DNA from: Streptomycetaceae bacterium | Lineage (GTDB): Bacteria > Actinomycetota > Actinomycetes > Nanopelagicales > Nanopelagicaceae | Assembly (NCBI GenBank): GCA_007280125.1 | Contig: QYPT01000014.1 | Location: 1-39,161 of the forward strand | Length of the DNA stretch: 39,161 bases | Direction of reading: 5' to 3' | Notes under the pieces: model-generated | Told to the model about the DNA's origin: nothing | Database searches by the model: none | The model's input: the letters and a program-made list of their open reading frames with translations, nothing else | Translations under genes and position numbers: made by a program | Shown here: positions 23,749 to 32,250 of the stretch, one piece after another | Layout: each line of letters opens with the position of its first letter | Position numbering within the stretch: the stretch's first letter is position 1

Positions 23749-25191
23749 ATGACCGGATTGACACTGAACAAGGAAGTCTTAAGCGGCGTTGAAGAGTTAA
23801 TGAATAAGCCTGTCCTTGAGGGAAAGTGCCCTGGACTCTATGCCACCATTTTTAACGGCGATGAGGTTCTGCTAGAAAAAGGCGTCGGCCAATTTGCGAT
23901 CGGGAAAAGCGAACCTTCATCGAACACTTCTTTCCGCATCGCCTCGTGCACAAAGAGTTTCACCATCACCGCTCTTTTGATATTGCGCGACAGGGGAGCT
24001 TTTGACCTCAATCAGCCCATCACGGATTTCGTGGAGGAATATAGATTCAGTGAAATAAGTACCTTCAAGGAAATTCCTACAGTGGGGCAATTAGCTGCGA
24101 TGTCATCTGGTTTGCCCTCTGATGACCCATGGGCTGATCGCCAAGAGTCAATCAGCGGAAAGAAACTTCGTGAGATTGTAAGTCGTGGAGTGCATACAAC
24201 AAATCGACCAGGTGCGATTTACCAATACTCCAATTTAGGATTTGCGCTGCTGGGTCAAGTCATTGAGAAAGCTTCTGGGGTTGATTACAGAGAATTCGTT
24301 ACTACTGAGATTCTCAAACCTTTGGGGATGAATGATTCAGGATTTGATAAAGAACTCTTCCCTAAAGAAAGCCTGGCTATTGGTTATCGCAAGAGTGGGG
24401 AAACCTGGTTAGAACTTCCCTTCTCTGCCTCCGGGGCTTTTTCCTGTATCGGTGGGCTCTTTAGCAGTGCTCGAGATTTACGTACATGGTCGCGCTGGAT
24501 ACATTCGGCGTTGACGTCTACTCCAAAGGGTGGACCGCTATCAGCAGCATCCCGACATAGCATGCAGCAGATAGTTACCTCTGCTCCCTTTAATACCCAC
24601 CTTGCAACGCTCCCAGCAAATGCGCATCGCGCCGCTGGTTATGGTTTGGGATTATTTATCGAGTTTGATCCAAAGTATGGACAATTTGTTTCACACTCTG
24701 GCGGATACCCAGGATTTAGCTCGCACATGCGCTGGCATGTACCAACTGGTTTATCGGTGGTCGTTCTTGAAAATGCAACATATTCAGGTGCCTGGGCAAC
24801 AGCCACAGGAATTTTGGATTACGCATTAGAGAAAGCCGGATTCGAATTACCTCTTGAAGATAAGTGGCCACAAACATACGAGTTAGCTAAGCAAGCGGAT
24901 TCCTTGGTTCGTCAATGGAGCGCGAGCCTTGCTAACGAAATCTTTGAAGAGAACGTTGATATGGATGTTCCCTTTGCCGAGAGAGAATCAATCATCAAGA
25001 AACTCATTGATGAAGTGGGCGGCCTAACTGCTTCAGGGTCATTAGATGAAGCCAAGAGCGCATCAGATTCGCCTCTTCATTTCATATGGAATATTCCAGG
25101 CAAATCAGGATCACTTAGATGCGAAATTCGCCTTAACCCGATTACTCCGATTCGTATTCAAACACTTAATGTGAAGAAGGCAGAGAAATGA
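23749..25191 (+). CDS. Serine hydrolase of the beta-lactamase/S12 family
   Basis: This 480-residue protein has the class C beta-lactamase/D-aminopeptidase fold motifs. The catalytic SxxK is SCTK (Ser66, Lys69). The YxN motif is YSN (Tyr160-Asn162) in YQYSNLGFALLG. The third motif is HSGGYPGF. The absence of a signal peptide puts it in the cytoplasm, so it is more likely a peptidase or esterase for imported compounds than a resistance enzyme. ATG 23749 is chosen. A frame from 23659 would add 30 residues made mainly of Glu-Thr-Lys repeats, which is better explained as the repeat array. The last ~130 residues form a separate tail after the catalytic domain. The stop overlaps the next start by four bases. 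With the D-peptidases downstream, hydrolysis of D-amino-acid peptides is a reasonable inference. Confidence 0.88.
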   Translation: MTGLTLNKEVLSGVEELMNKPVLEGKCPGLYATIFNGDEVLLEKGVGQFAIGKSEPSSNTSFRIASCTKSFTITALLILRDRGAFDLNQPITDFVEEYRFSEISTFKEIPTVGQLAAMSSGLPSDDPWADRQESISGKKLREIVSRGVHTTNRPGAIYQYSNLGFALLGQVIEKASGVDYREFVTTEILKPLGMNDSGFDKELFPKESLAIGYRKSGETWLELPFSASGAFSCIGGLFSSARDLRTWSRWIHSALTSTPKGGPLSAASRHSMQQIVTSAPFNTHLATLPANAHRAAGYGLGLFIEFDPKYGQFVSHSGGYPGFSSHMRWHVPTGLSVVVLENATYSGAWATATGILDYALEKAGFELPLEDKWPQTYELAKQADSLVRQWSASLANEIFEENVDMDVPFAERESIIKKLIDEVGGLTASGSLDEAKSASDSPLHFIWNIPGKSGSLRCEIRLNPITPIRIQTLNVKKAEK

Positions 25192-26015
25192 ATGTAGTCA
25201 TATCAGCAGATATGGAGGGCATTAGCGGAGTTACTTCGCCAGCAGATGTTAATCCTGGCTCTGCGGGGTGGAATCATTTTCGAAAGATCATGACAGCGGA
25301 TGTAAATGCAGCAATTGCGGGATTTTTTGAGGCAGGTGCTCGCAATATCGTTGTCAATGATTCCCATGCAAATATGGAGAATGTAGTCGTTGACCTACTT
25401 GATACTCGTGCTACTTTGATTTCAGGAAGACATAAAAAGCACTGCATGGCTGAAGGTGTAACTAAAGATACCGATGCACTTGCCTTCATTGGTTATCACA
25501 CTGCAGCAGGTCAGCAAGGAATCATGTCCCATACCTACTCTGGTGACATATACAACGCCATTTGGTTAAATGAGGAGATCTGCAGCGAGGGGTATATAAA
25601 CGCGCTCTATGCAGCAGAACTAGGAGTCCCAGTTGTTCTCATCAGTGGAGATGATCTCACTATCGAGGATGCCAAGCGGTATGCCCCTGATGCGGGCTAT
25701 GCAGTCGTGAAAAGGTGTATCGATAGATTCACTGCCGAACTCATTCCACCCGAGAAGACTTTCGAGATTATCAAGAGCGCCGCACGTGAGGGTCTATCAC
25801 GGGTTCGCACACCAAACTTGGCAAAGGGCCCTTATACGATGCGCATCGAATTTGCTGGGGCAAATCAAGTTATTGCCGCTACCCATATTCCTGGAGTGCA
25901 TCAAACAGGTACGCGCGAGGCGACATATACATTCGACACTATGGAAGAAGTGCTCAGATGTTTTGAAGCGGTCACGATTCTTGGCAATAACAGTCGCGAC
26001 GCAGTTTACGGATAA
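25188..26015 (+). CDS. dppA: D-aminopeptidase, M55 family (DppA-like)
   Basis: This 275-residue zinc peptidase is homologous to Bacillus subtilis DppA, which releases N-terminal D-amino acids such as D-Ala from short peptides. The binuclear-zinc ligands and catalytic residues fall at nearly the same positions as in that enzyme: Asp8 and Glu10 (SADMEG), His60 (NDSHANMEN), His104 (GYHTAAG), Glu134 (EEICSEG), and His115 in GIMSHTYSG. B. subtilis DppA is a cytoplasmic decamer, and no signal peptide is present here. The gene overlaps the S12 hydrolase by ATGA and is five bases from the P1 peptidase. Its place in a peptide importer operon matches the dpp operon arrangement in Bacillus. The call is strong; the natural substrate is inferred. 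Confidence 0.95.
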   Translation: MNVVISADMEGISGVTSPADVNPGSAGWNHFRKIMTADVNAAIAGFFEAGARNIVVNDSHANMENVVVDLLDTRATLISGRHKKHCMAEGVTKDTDALAFIGYHTAAGQQGIMSHTYSGDIYNAIWLNEEICSEGYINALYAAELGVPVVLISGDDLTIEDAKRYAPDAGYAVVKRCIDRFTAELIPPEKTFEIIKSAAREGLSRVRTPNLAKGPYTMRIEFAGANQVIAATHIPGVHQTGTREATYTFDTMEEVLRCFEAVTILGNNSRDAVYG

Positions 26016-26020
26016 GTGCA

Positions 26021-27151
26021 ATGTCAGAGAGAGCAATCCGTGCGCGCACTCTTGGAATCCCTTTTGGGGGAACCCCGGGTACTTTAAATGCAATCACAGA
26101 TGTACCTGGAATTGAAGTTGGTTACGTAACACTCACTAGCGGAGAAAACGTTCGCACAGGAGTTACTGCAATTTTGCCCCGAGGAAAAGACAAAGTGGGG
26201 GTGGCATGCGCCGCTGCGTTCTATTCACTCAATGGTAACGGCGAGATGACAGGAACTACTTGGGTGGAAGAAACTGGCGCCCTAGCAATGCCCATCATGA
26301 TTACAAATACTCATGCAGTTGGCACGGTGCATCGCGGAGTTATCGATTGGATCAATCAGAATAAGCCCGAGTTGGCGACTGCATGGTTGTTGCCGGTCGT
26401 TGCCGAAACGTGGGATGGGTACCTCAATGATATTAATGGTCCGCATGTAAAGACTGAGCACGCAGGTCAAGCCATAGATAGCGCCACAACTGGCCGCGTT
26501 GAAGAAGGCTCAATCGGTGGTGGAACAGGAATGAATTGCTATGGATTCAAAGGTGGAAACGGAACATCTTCGCGCGTGGTTAGTTACGGCAAAGAAGAGT
26601 ACGTCGTTGCTGCATTTGTGCAATCCAACTTTGGCGCACGTGGAGAGTTATCAATTGCGGGCGTTTCGATGGGGGATTTAGAAGTACCAAACCCTATGGA
26701 TGAGACCGATTGGTTTAGTCAAGAGCGAGCCAATGCAAAAGTACCTGGTGGCGCTGGTTCCGTCATCTGCGTTATTGCAACGAATGCGCCGTTGCTGCCT
26801 GCGCAATGCAAGGCACTTGCAAAGCGAGTACCGCTAGGGCTTGCACGGACTGGAACAGCAGGGAGTCATTTTTCTGGAGATATCTTTATTGCATTCACAA
26901 CTGCCAATGAAGGCTCACTCAATAGTGCATTTCCAATAACGCAGGCAACAGAGAATGATTACGACCAGATGAGATCAATTCAGTGGGGCCGTATGGATCC
27001 TTTTTACACTGCAACCGTGCAAGCCGTTGAAGAGGCGGTTGTAAACGCGCTGGTTTCAAATGAAAATATGGTTGGGCGAAATGGGCACATGAGTTACGCC
27101 CTGCCACACGATCACGTAGTTGCCAGACTCAAGGCTGCTAATAAGTTGTAG
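26021..27151 (+). CDS. P1 family aminopeptidase, DmpA-like
   Basis: This 376-residue N-terminal nucleophile hydrolase resembles DmpA (L-aminopeptidase / D-amino-acid esterase-amidase) and beta-peptidyl aminopeptidases. Family blocks include NAITDVPGIEVGYVT, RTGVTAILPRG, GSIGGGTGMNCYGFKGGNGT and FGARGELSIAGV. The self-cleavage site is Gly246-Ser247 in GGAGSVICVIATNAPL; Ser247 becomes the nucleophile of the beta chain. It lacks a signal peptide. It ends the peptide-degradation operon, five bases after the M55 gene. Together with the M55 and S12 enzymes it suggests breakdown of peptides with D- or beta-residues. DmpA-type enzymes have broad specificity, so the true substrate is open. Confidence 0.93.
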   Translation: MSERAIRARTLGIPFGGTPGTLNAITDVPGIEVGYVTLTSGENVRTGVTAILPRGKDKVGVACAAAFYSLNGNGEMTGTTWVEETGALAMPIMITNTHAVGTVHRGVIDWINQNKPELATAWLLPVVAETWDGYLNDINGPHVKTEHAGQAIDSATTGRVEEGSIGGGTGMNCYGFKGGNGTSSRVVSYGKEEYVVAAFVQSNFGARGELSIAGVSMGDLEVPNPMDETDWFSQERANAKVPGGAGSVICVIATNAPLLPAQCKALAKRVPLGLARTGTAGSHFSGDIFIAFTTANEGSLNSAFPITQATENDYDQMRSIQWGRMDPFYTATVQAVEEAVVNALVSNENMVGRNGHMSYALPHDHVVARLKAANKL

Positions 27152-27172
27152 TTGTAATGATTGGTAAAAGTT

Positions 27173-27201
27173 AAGCCCCGCAGAATTTTCCCGCGGGGCT
27201 T
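27173..27201. terminator. Hairpin between convergent P1 peptidase and lexA genes
   Basis: AAGCCCCGC (27173-27181) and GCGGGGCTT (27193-27201) are a perfect 9-bp stem with an 11-nt loop. There is only a short T pair on the plus side. It is the probable end of the peptide operon. The remaining ~110 bp up to lexA are AT-rich and hold nothing else I can name. Confidence 0.65.
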
Positions 27202-27314
27202 ACTCATGCACATTTGTAGAATTTATTCTTCGCCGACTCTGTCACTGAAAGTGCAGGAGCGGACGGGATTTAAAAATATATTTAGCAATTTATTTAGCAA
27301 TAAAGCATGTGCTG

Positions 27315-28061
27315 CTATCGAATACTGCGCAGTACGGCGGTGACCTTTCCTAGAATCTCGCAGTTATCTCCATCAATAGGCGCGAAATTATCGTTGGCAG
27401 GTAACAACCAAATGTGGCCATCTTTCTTGGAGAAAGTTTTAACCGTTGCTTCGCCATCAATCATTGCTGCAACAATCTCTCCCTTTTCGCAATTTTTTTG
27501 ACTGCGAATAACAACATAATCGCCATCGCAGATTGCAACATCAATCATGGAATCGCCAACAACTTTGAGCATGAAGAGATCGCCTTGTCCGACAATGGAT
27601 TCGGGCAGAGGAAATGTTTCTTCAACGTTCTGTTCGGCAAGGACGGGGCCTCCGGCTGCAATACGGCCAACCAGAGGAATCTGACGGGTCTTATCGGCAT
27701 GGACGGCTTCAAATTCAGAGGACTCACCGGGCAACAAGACCTCGATGGCGCGTCCACGGGTGGGGTCGCGACGGATGAAGCCTTTCTTTTCCAGGGCCTG
27801 GAGCTGGTATTGGACAGAGGCGGTGGAGGTAAGGCCGGCTGCAGCGCCAATTTCACGCATAGAAGGTGGGTAGCCGTTAGTTACTAGGGCGGCCTTGATC
27901 ACCTGGAGGATCTTGAGCTGGCGTGTGGTCAGCCTGTGTTCATCGGCTGGGCCATCAGGTAGCTCGGTGATCTCATTACCGGTTGCACTACCGGTTGCAT
28001 TACCGGTTGCATTGCCAGTTGGAAGGGGGGAGGAGGCTTCATTGCTCATTTTTGGGCTCAT
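27315..28061 (-). CDS. lexA: LexA, SOS response repressor
   Basis: This 248-residue SOS repressor is self-cleaved when RecA filaments form. The winged helix-turn-helix is [20 protein letters not shown] through [13 protein letters not shown]. The cleavage bond is Ala136-Gly137 in VGRIAAGGP. The catalytic Ser171 is in VVGDSMID and Lys208 in ATVKTF. ATG 28061 is chosen: the frame continues upstream to 28100, but that ATG is inside the operator. ATG 28049 is also possible; neither start has a ribosome site. An N-terminal tail holds four TGNA-type tetrapeptides encoded by a tandem DNA repeat (27974-28021). An operator overlaps its promoter region (28095-28106) and a second lies before the divergent LysM gene. 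Confidence 0.96.
   Translation of the reverse strand: MSPKMSNEASSPLPTGNATGNATGSATGNEITELPDGPADEHRLTTRQLKILQVIKAALVTNGYPPSMREIGAAAGLTSTASVQYQLQALEKKGFIRRDPTRGRAIEVLLPGESSEFEAVHADKTRQIPLVGRIAAGGPVLAEQNVEETFPLPESIVGQGDLFMLKVVGDSMIDVAICDGDYVVIRSQKNCEKGEIVAAMIDGEATVKTFSKKDGHIWLLPANDNFAPIDGDNCEILGKVTAVLRSIR
27974..28021. repeat. Four tandem 12-bp repeats in the lexA N-terminal coding region
   Basis: Units CATTACCGGTTG, CACTACCGGTTG, CATTACCGGTTG and CATTGCCAGTTG follow each other without gaps. They encode a Thr-Gly-Asn/Ser-Ala tetrapeptide four times, in the disordered tail ahead of the LexA DNA-binding domain. Because the unit is a multiple of three, copy changes keep the frame. Confidence 0.85.
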
Positions 28062-28094
28062 GGGATAAAGGTAGAGGAAGTTCACCAAAAATTC

Positions 28095-28106
28095 AAACAT
28101 ATGTTC
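28095..28106 (-). promoter_or_regulatory. LexA operator (SOS box) upstream of lexA
   Basis: On the minus strand the site reads GAACATATGTTT within the longer near-palindrome TTCGAACATATGTTTGAA (28092-28109). It matches the actinobacterial GAAC-N4-GTTC box with one change. It lies about 35 bp upstream of the lexA start, consistent with autoregulation. Confidence 0.8.
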
Positions 28107-28115
28107 GAATTATGC

Positions 28116-28145
28116 TTGCTTTTTGTCAGTGGGATGGGGTATAAA
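28116..28145 (+). promoter_or_regulatory. Probable promoter of the LysM gene
   Basis: TTGCTT (28116-28121) and TATAAA (28140-28145) are 18 bp apart. The SOS box at 28154-28169 lies immediately downstream, over the expected transcription start, so LexA binding would block this promoter. Confidence 0.55.
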
Positions 28146-28153
28146 TAGCACTA

Positions 28154-28169
28154 TCGAACAGGCGTTCGA
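28154..28169 (+). promoter_or_regulatory. Perfect LexA box before the LysM gene
   Basis: TCGAACAGGCGTTCGA is a perfect GAAC-N4-GTTC palindrome with extended TC/GA flanks. It overlaps the start region of the rightward promoter. The right half also begins a second inverted repeat, TTCGAATC (28165-28172) with GATTCGAA (28181-28188). Confidence 0.85.
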
Positions 28170-28222
28170 ATCAGACAACGGATTCGAAACTTCCCGAAAC
28201 GCCGTTTGAGGAAGGTAAGACC

Positions 28223-28588
28223 ATGAGCACAATCGCTCTTACACATCCGTCCCGACCACGCGTAGCTACTTCCGGGTTTGGGGCTCGAAAGTTGACACGT
28301 CGCGGCCGGTTGGCGCGATTGGCCATGGTGCTTTCCTTGTCTATTGTTTTAGGCGCAGGCTTTGCAATGAAAGCATCAGGTGGAGATTCAGTAGGAGCCG
28401 TGGACGGTACGGCTACCTACTTCACTATTGTTGTTGCTCCAGGGGAGTCTCTCTGGTCCATCGCAGCAGATGCCGCAGCCGGTCAAGCCGGCATCGATGT
28501 TCGCCAATTAGTGGATGAGATCGTCTCTGCCAACTCTTTAACTGTTCCAGATGTGAAAGCAGGACAGGTTTTACGTATTCCGGTGTGA
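28223..28588 (+). CDS. LysM-domain membrane protein, SOS-linked (ChiZ/DivS position)
   Basis: This 121-residue protein has a basic N-terminus (LTRRGRLAR), one transmembrane helix (LAMVLSLSIVLGAGFAM, residues ~34-50) and a C-terminal LysM domain (YFTIVVAPGESLWSIAADAA through VKAGQVLRIPV), which binds peptidoglycan. It lies between lexA and nrdR, exactly where Mycobacterium tuberculosis has chiZ (Rv2719c) and Corynebacterium glutamicum has divS, both SOS-induced cell-division inhibitors. A perfect LexA box precedes it. By position, topology and regulation it is likely a DNA-damage-induced division or cell-wall protein; this function is inferred. No separate hydrolase domain is visible. Confidence 0.88.
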   Translation: MSTIALTHPSRPRVATSGFGARKLTRRGRLARLAMVLSLSIVLGAGFAMKASGGDSVGAVDGTATYFTIVVAPGESLWSIAADAAAGQAGIDVRQLVDEIVSANSLTVPDVKAGQVLRIPV

Positions 28589-28786
28589 GGGGTAGCACCG
28601 ACACGCCGTAGAAGAATTAATCGAGCCAATACGACTCAAGCCTCAACACTTCCTTTACAGTTCCTACTAGATGTAGGGGTCAAAGCGCGATATAGTTCCA
28701 TAAGTAGTGTTTTTTAGCGCTACACAGGGAATTTTAAGAAAATCGTAATACACCCCGTAGGGACTCGAGAAAGGACGACACGCCGC

Positions 28787-29311
28787 ATGATCTGCCCATT
28801 TTGCCGACATGATGATTCTCGCGTAGTCGACTCTCGTCCCGCAGAAGATGGCACCCAAATCCGTCGTCGTCGTGAGTGCCCGGAGTGCGGCGCTCGCTTT
28901 TCCACCCAAGAGACCACCTTGCTCAACATTATTAAGCGAAGTGGGGCTACCGAGCCATTTAGTCGCGAGAAGGTCATTGCTGGCGTCCGCAAGGCATGCC
29001 AAGGACGTCCTGTAAACAATGATGATTTAGCTCTTTTGGCCCAGCGCGTCGAGGAGACCTTGCGATCATCAGGCCAAGCAGAGATTGAGGCACAGGAAGT
29101 GGGCATGGCCATCTTGGCGCCACTCCGAGAACTCGATGAGATTGCTTACCTGCGTTATGCCTCGGTTTACCGTAACTCTACTTCCCTTGCTGACTTCGAA
29201 GGCGAGATCGCTCTGCTTCGCGCAGTGCCATCTCACGCTTTGGCAGAAAAGAATTCCCCTGCACTAAAGAACGCTGTTTCACCTGCACAAAAAAGTTCAG
29301 TAAAAATATAG
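28787..29311 (+). CDS. nrdR: NrdR, transcriptional repressor of ribonucleotide reductase genes
   Basis: This 174-residue repressor senses ATP/dATP and controls ribonucleotide reductase genes. The N-terminal zinc ribbon uses Cys3, Cys6, Cys31 and Cys34 ([18 protein letters not shown]). The ATP-cone follows ([19 protein letters not shown] through [17 protein letters not shown]). About 20 extra residues form a Lys/Ala-rich tail. The gene sits in the conserved lexA-LysM-nrdR order and is followed by nrdJ, its expected target. The 198-bp upstream gap has a short CCTAC/GTAGG hairpin, but I found no convincing pair of NrdR boxes there or in the 62-bp gap before nrdJ. Confidence 0.96.
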   Translation: MICPFCRHDDSRVVDSRPAEDGTQIRRRRECPECGARFSTQETTLLNIIKRSGATEPFSREKVIAGVRKACQGRPVNNDDLALLAQRVEETLRSSGQAEIEAQEVGMAILAPLRELDEIAYLRYASVYRNSTSLADFEGEIALLRAVPSHALAEKNSPALKNAVSPAQKSSVKI

Positions 29312-29373
29312 AAACATAAATAACAAATTAATAAAATTTTAGTGCACTACTAACGAAGATGGAGAAACACACG

Positions 29374-32205
29374 ATGTCAGAGACGGTCATCAATCGACCA
29401 GGTAAGTCCGCTACCAAAGCTGGTAAAGGACTTGTACTCGAACGCATTTATACAACTGCGGGAGTGCACCCCTACGATGAAGTTACGTGGGATCGTCGAG
29501 ATGTCCTTCAAAGTAATTGGAAAACGGGCGAGACCGTTTTCGAACAACGCGGTGTTGAGTATCCAGATTTCTGGTCAGTGAATGCATCAACGATCGTCAC
29601 CACAAAGTATTTCCGTGGAGCAGTCGGTGCAGAAAATCGCGAATGGTCTCTAAAGCAGGTTATTGACCGTGTTGTTTTGACATACACAAAGGCCGGAAAA
29701 GAATTTGGCTACTTTGCAACGGATGCCGATGCAGAAATCTTCGAGCATGAAATCACACATATGCTCTTGCACCAGATCTTCTCTTTCAACTCACCAGTCT
29801 GGTTTAACGTTGGAACCAACGCGCCACAGCAGGTAAGTGCCTGCTTTATCTTGGCTGTTGAAGACACAATGGATTCGATCCTTAACTGGTATCGCGAAGA
29901 AGGAATGATCTTCAAAGGCGGATCAGGTGCTGGACTTAACCTGTCTCGTATTCGCTCATCCAAGGAATTACTTAAATCAGGTGGAACAGCATCTGGACCA
30001 GTTTCATTTATGCGCGGAGCCGATGCATCTGCAGGAACAATCAAATCCGGTGGAGCAACTCGTCGTGCAGCAAAGATGGTTGTCTTGGATGTAGACCATC
30101 CAGATATCGAAGAATTTATTGAGACCAAGGTCAACGAAGAGAACAAGATTCGTGCCTTGCGCGATGCAGGCTTTGATATGGACTTAGGCGGAAAAGACAT
30201 CATCTCCGTCCAGTACCAGAATGCAAATAACTCAGTGCGCGTATCTGATGAATTTATGCGCGCATATGAGAGCAACTCAGAATTCGGTCTCAAAGCTCGC
30301 TCAACTGGCGAAATACTAGAGACAATCAATGCTCGCAACTTGTTCTATAAAATGGCAGAAGCCGCATGGGCATGTGCTGATCCTGGAATTCAATACGATG
30401 ACACAATCAATGATTGGCACACCAACCCAGAGACCGGACGCATCAATGCATCCAATCCTTGCTCTGAGTACATGTCACTTGATAACTCATCGTGCAACCT
30501 TGCTTCATTAAACTTGATGAAATTCCTCAAGGCTGATGGATCATTTGATGCCAAGGTATTTGGTCGCGCAGCAGAGATGATCATCACTGCGATGGACATC
30601 TCCATCTGCTTCGCTGATTTCCCAACTGAGGCAATTGGCGAAACAACTCGTGCCTATCGCCAACTAGGAATTGGTTACGCAAACCTTGGTGCGCTACTTA
30701 TGGCATCAGGTCTTGCCTATGATTCCGAAGGTGGACGCGCCCTTGCCGGCGCAATCACATCTCTCATGAGCGGTATTACCTACAAGCGCTCTGCAGAACT
30801 TGCAGGCATTGTTGGAGCATACGAAGGCTTCGCACGTAACGCTGCTCCACATGCTCGCGTAATGCGCAAGCATGCATCTGCATCGATCTCTGCAAAGCCA
30901 CAAACAACTCTTGACCATGATGTATGGACCGAAGCCAATAAGGCGTGGGATGCATGTCTATCAATCGGTGAAAAGAACGGATGGCGCAACGCACAGATTT
31001 CTGTACTTGCACCAACTGGCACTATCGGCTTGATGATGGATTGCGATACCACTGGTATTGAACCTGACTTCTCACTTGTTAAGTTCAAGAAGCTTGTCGG
31101 TGGCGGATCTATGCAGATCGTTAATCAGACAGTTCCTGCAGCACTTCGCAAGCTTGGATATGCAGAAGAGACAATTGAGGCAATTGTTGAATTCATTTCA
31201 ACACATGGCCACGTCATTGATGCACCAGGACTCAAGCTCGAGCACTACGACATCTTCGACTGCGCGCTAGGTGCACGTTCTATCGCACCAATGGGCCACG
31301 TTCGAATGATGGCCGCGTGCCAGCCATTCCTATCCGGTGCAATCTCCAAGACCGTTAACTTGCCATCGGACGCCACAATTGCTGACGTTGAAGAGGTCTA
31401 CTACGAAGGATGGAAGCTTGGTCTTAAGGCCCTTGCTGTCTATCGCGATAATTGCAAAGTTGGACAGCCACTCTCTGATGGAAAGGCCAAGAAGGAAGAA
31501 GCACCAGCAGTTGCGCCAGCAATGGCAGTGCGCAAGCGCCTTCCAAAGTCACGCCCATCAATGACAACATCATTCTCTGTTGGCGGTGCTGAGGGTTACA
31601 TGACCTCCGGTGCTTATGCCGATGGCGCACTCGGTGAAGTCTTCCTTAAGCTTGGCAAGCAGGGTTCAACACTTGCCGGTGTTATGGATGCATTCTCGAT
31701 CGCAGTATCTATCGGATTGCAATACGGCGTTCCACTACAAACATTCGTCGAGAAGTTCACAAACTTGCGCTTTGAGCCAAGTGGAATGACAGATGATGCA
31801 GATATCCGTATCGCCCAGTCAATGATGGATTACATCTTCCGTCGTCTGGCATTGGATTACTTGCCATTTGAAGCGCGTTCAGGAATTGGTCTCTACACAT
31901 CATCAGAGCGCGCTCGCGCATTGGAGACCGGTACATACACTGAAGATGTCAGCGTAGAAGTTGATGAATTCGAACGCTCAGAAGTTCCTGCACCAGTAGT
32001 TGCACCTATTGCTAAAGCACCAACAAAGGCAGTGGATGTAACCATTGATGCGCCAATAACTTTCGGATCATCGACAGAACTTCTTGAGGCAATCTCAGGA
32101 ATCAAATCTGATGCCCCACTATGCATGACATGCGGAGTCAAGATGCGTGCATCTGGTGCGTGCTATGTCTGCGAAGGTTGCGGTAATACTTCAGGGTGTA
32201 GTTAA
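29374..32205 (+). CDS. nrdJ: Class II (adenosylcobalamin-dependent) ribonucleoside-diphosphate reductase
   Basis: This 943-residue enzyme reduces ribonucleotides to deoxyribonucleotides using adenosylcobalamin, without oxygen dependence. Signature blocks include HQIFSFNSPVWFNVG with QQVSACFILAVEDTMDSI, GGSGAGLNLSRIRS, the active-site NPCSEYMSLDNSSCNLASLN, and APTGTIGLMMDCDTTGIEPD. The C-terminus has the cysteine cluster CMTCGVKM, ACYVCEGCGNTSGCS, used as zinc site and reducing thiols in this class. ATG 29374 is preferred because GGAGA lies eight bases upstream; ATG 29359 would add five residues. It lies downstream of nrdR. It makes the cell's dNTP supply depend on vitamin B12. No B12 riboswitch is seen in the short upstream gap. 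Confidence 0.97.
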   Translation: MSETVINRPGKSATKAGKGLVLERIYTTAGVHPYDEVTWDRRDVLQSNWKTGETVFEQRGVEYPDFWSVNASTIVTTKYFRGAVGAENREWSLKQVIDRVVLTYTKAGKEFGYFATDADAEIFEHEITHMLLHQIFSFNSPVWFNVGTNAPQQVSACFILAVEDTMDSILNWYREEGMIFKGGSGAGLNLSRIRSSKELLKSGGTASGPVSFMRGADASAGTIKSGGATRRAAKMVVLDVDHPDIEEFIETKVNEENKIRALRDAGFDMDLGGKDIISVQYQNANNSVRVSDEFMRAYESNSEFGLKARSTGEILETINARNLFYKMAEAAWACADPGIQYDDTINDWHTNPETGRINASNPCSEYMSLDNSSCNLASLNLMKFLKADGSFDAKVFGRAAEMIITAMDISICFADFPTEAIGETTRAYRQLGIGYANLGALLMASGLAYDSEGGRALAGAITSLMSGITYKRSAELAGIVGAYEGFARNAAPHARVMRKHASASISAKPQTTLDHDVWTEANKAWDACLSIGEKNGWRNAQISVLAPTGTIGLMMDCDTTGIEPDFSLVKFKKLVGGGSMQIVNQTVPAALRKLGYAEETIEAIVEFISTHGHVIDAPGLKLEHYDIFDCALGARSIAPMGHVRMMAACQPFLSGAISKTVNLPSDATIADVEEVYYEGWKLGLKALAVYRDNCKVGQPLSDGKAKKEEAPAVAPAMAVRKRLPKSRPSMTTSFSVGGAEGYMTSGAYADGALGEVFLKLGKQGSTLAGVMDAFSIAVSIGLQYGVPLQTFVEKFTNLRFEPSGMTDDADIRIAQSMMDYIFRRLALDYLPFEARSGIGLYTSSERARALETGTYTEDVSVEVDEFERSEVPAPVVAPIAKAPTKAVDVTIDAPITFGSSTELLEAISGIKSDAPLCMTCGVKMRASGACYVCEGCGNTSGCS

Positions 32206-32215
32206 TAACCAATTG

Positions 32216-32233
32216 CCGTAACCTCACGGTTTT
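32216..32233 (+). terminator. Small terminator-like hairpin after nrdJ
   Basis: CCGT, loop AACCTC, ACGG is followed by TTTT (32230-32233). The stem is only four to five pairs, so it is weak. It ends 17 bp before the next start. Confidence 0.35.
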
Positions 32234-32250
32234 CCAGATACCCTGTTGAA

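Noticed and set aside
27974-28021. CRISPR-like repeat array
   Set aside because: The four 12-bp units have no spacers and lie in the lexA reading frame; no cas genes are present in the window.
28589-28786. NrdR boxes or a B12 riboswitch upstream of nrdR
   Set aside because: Only short, poor matches to the 16-bp NrdR palindrome are present, and no conserved B12-box arrangement could be recognised.
30700-31088. Long antisense open frames inside nrdJ
   Set aside because: They are by-products of the codon usage of a long conserved gene and show no independent start signals or domains.
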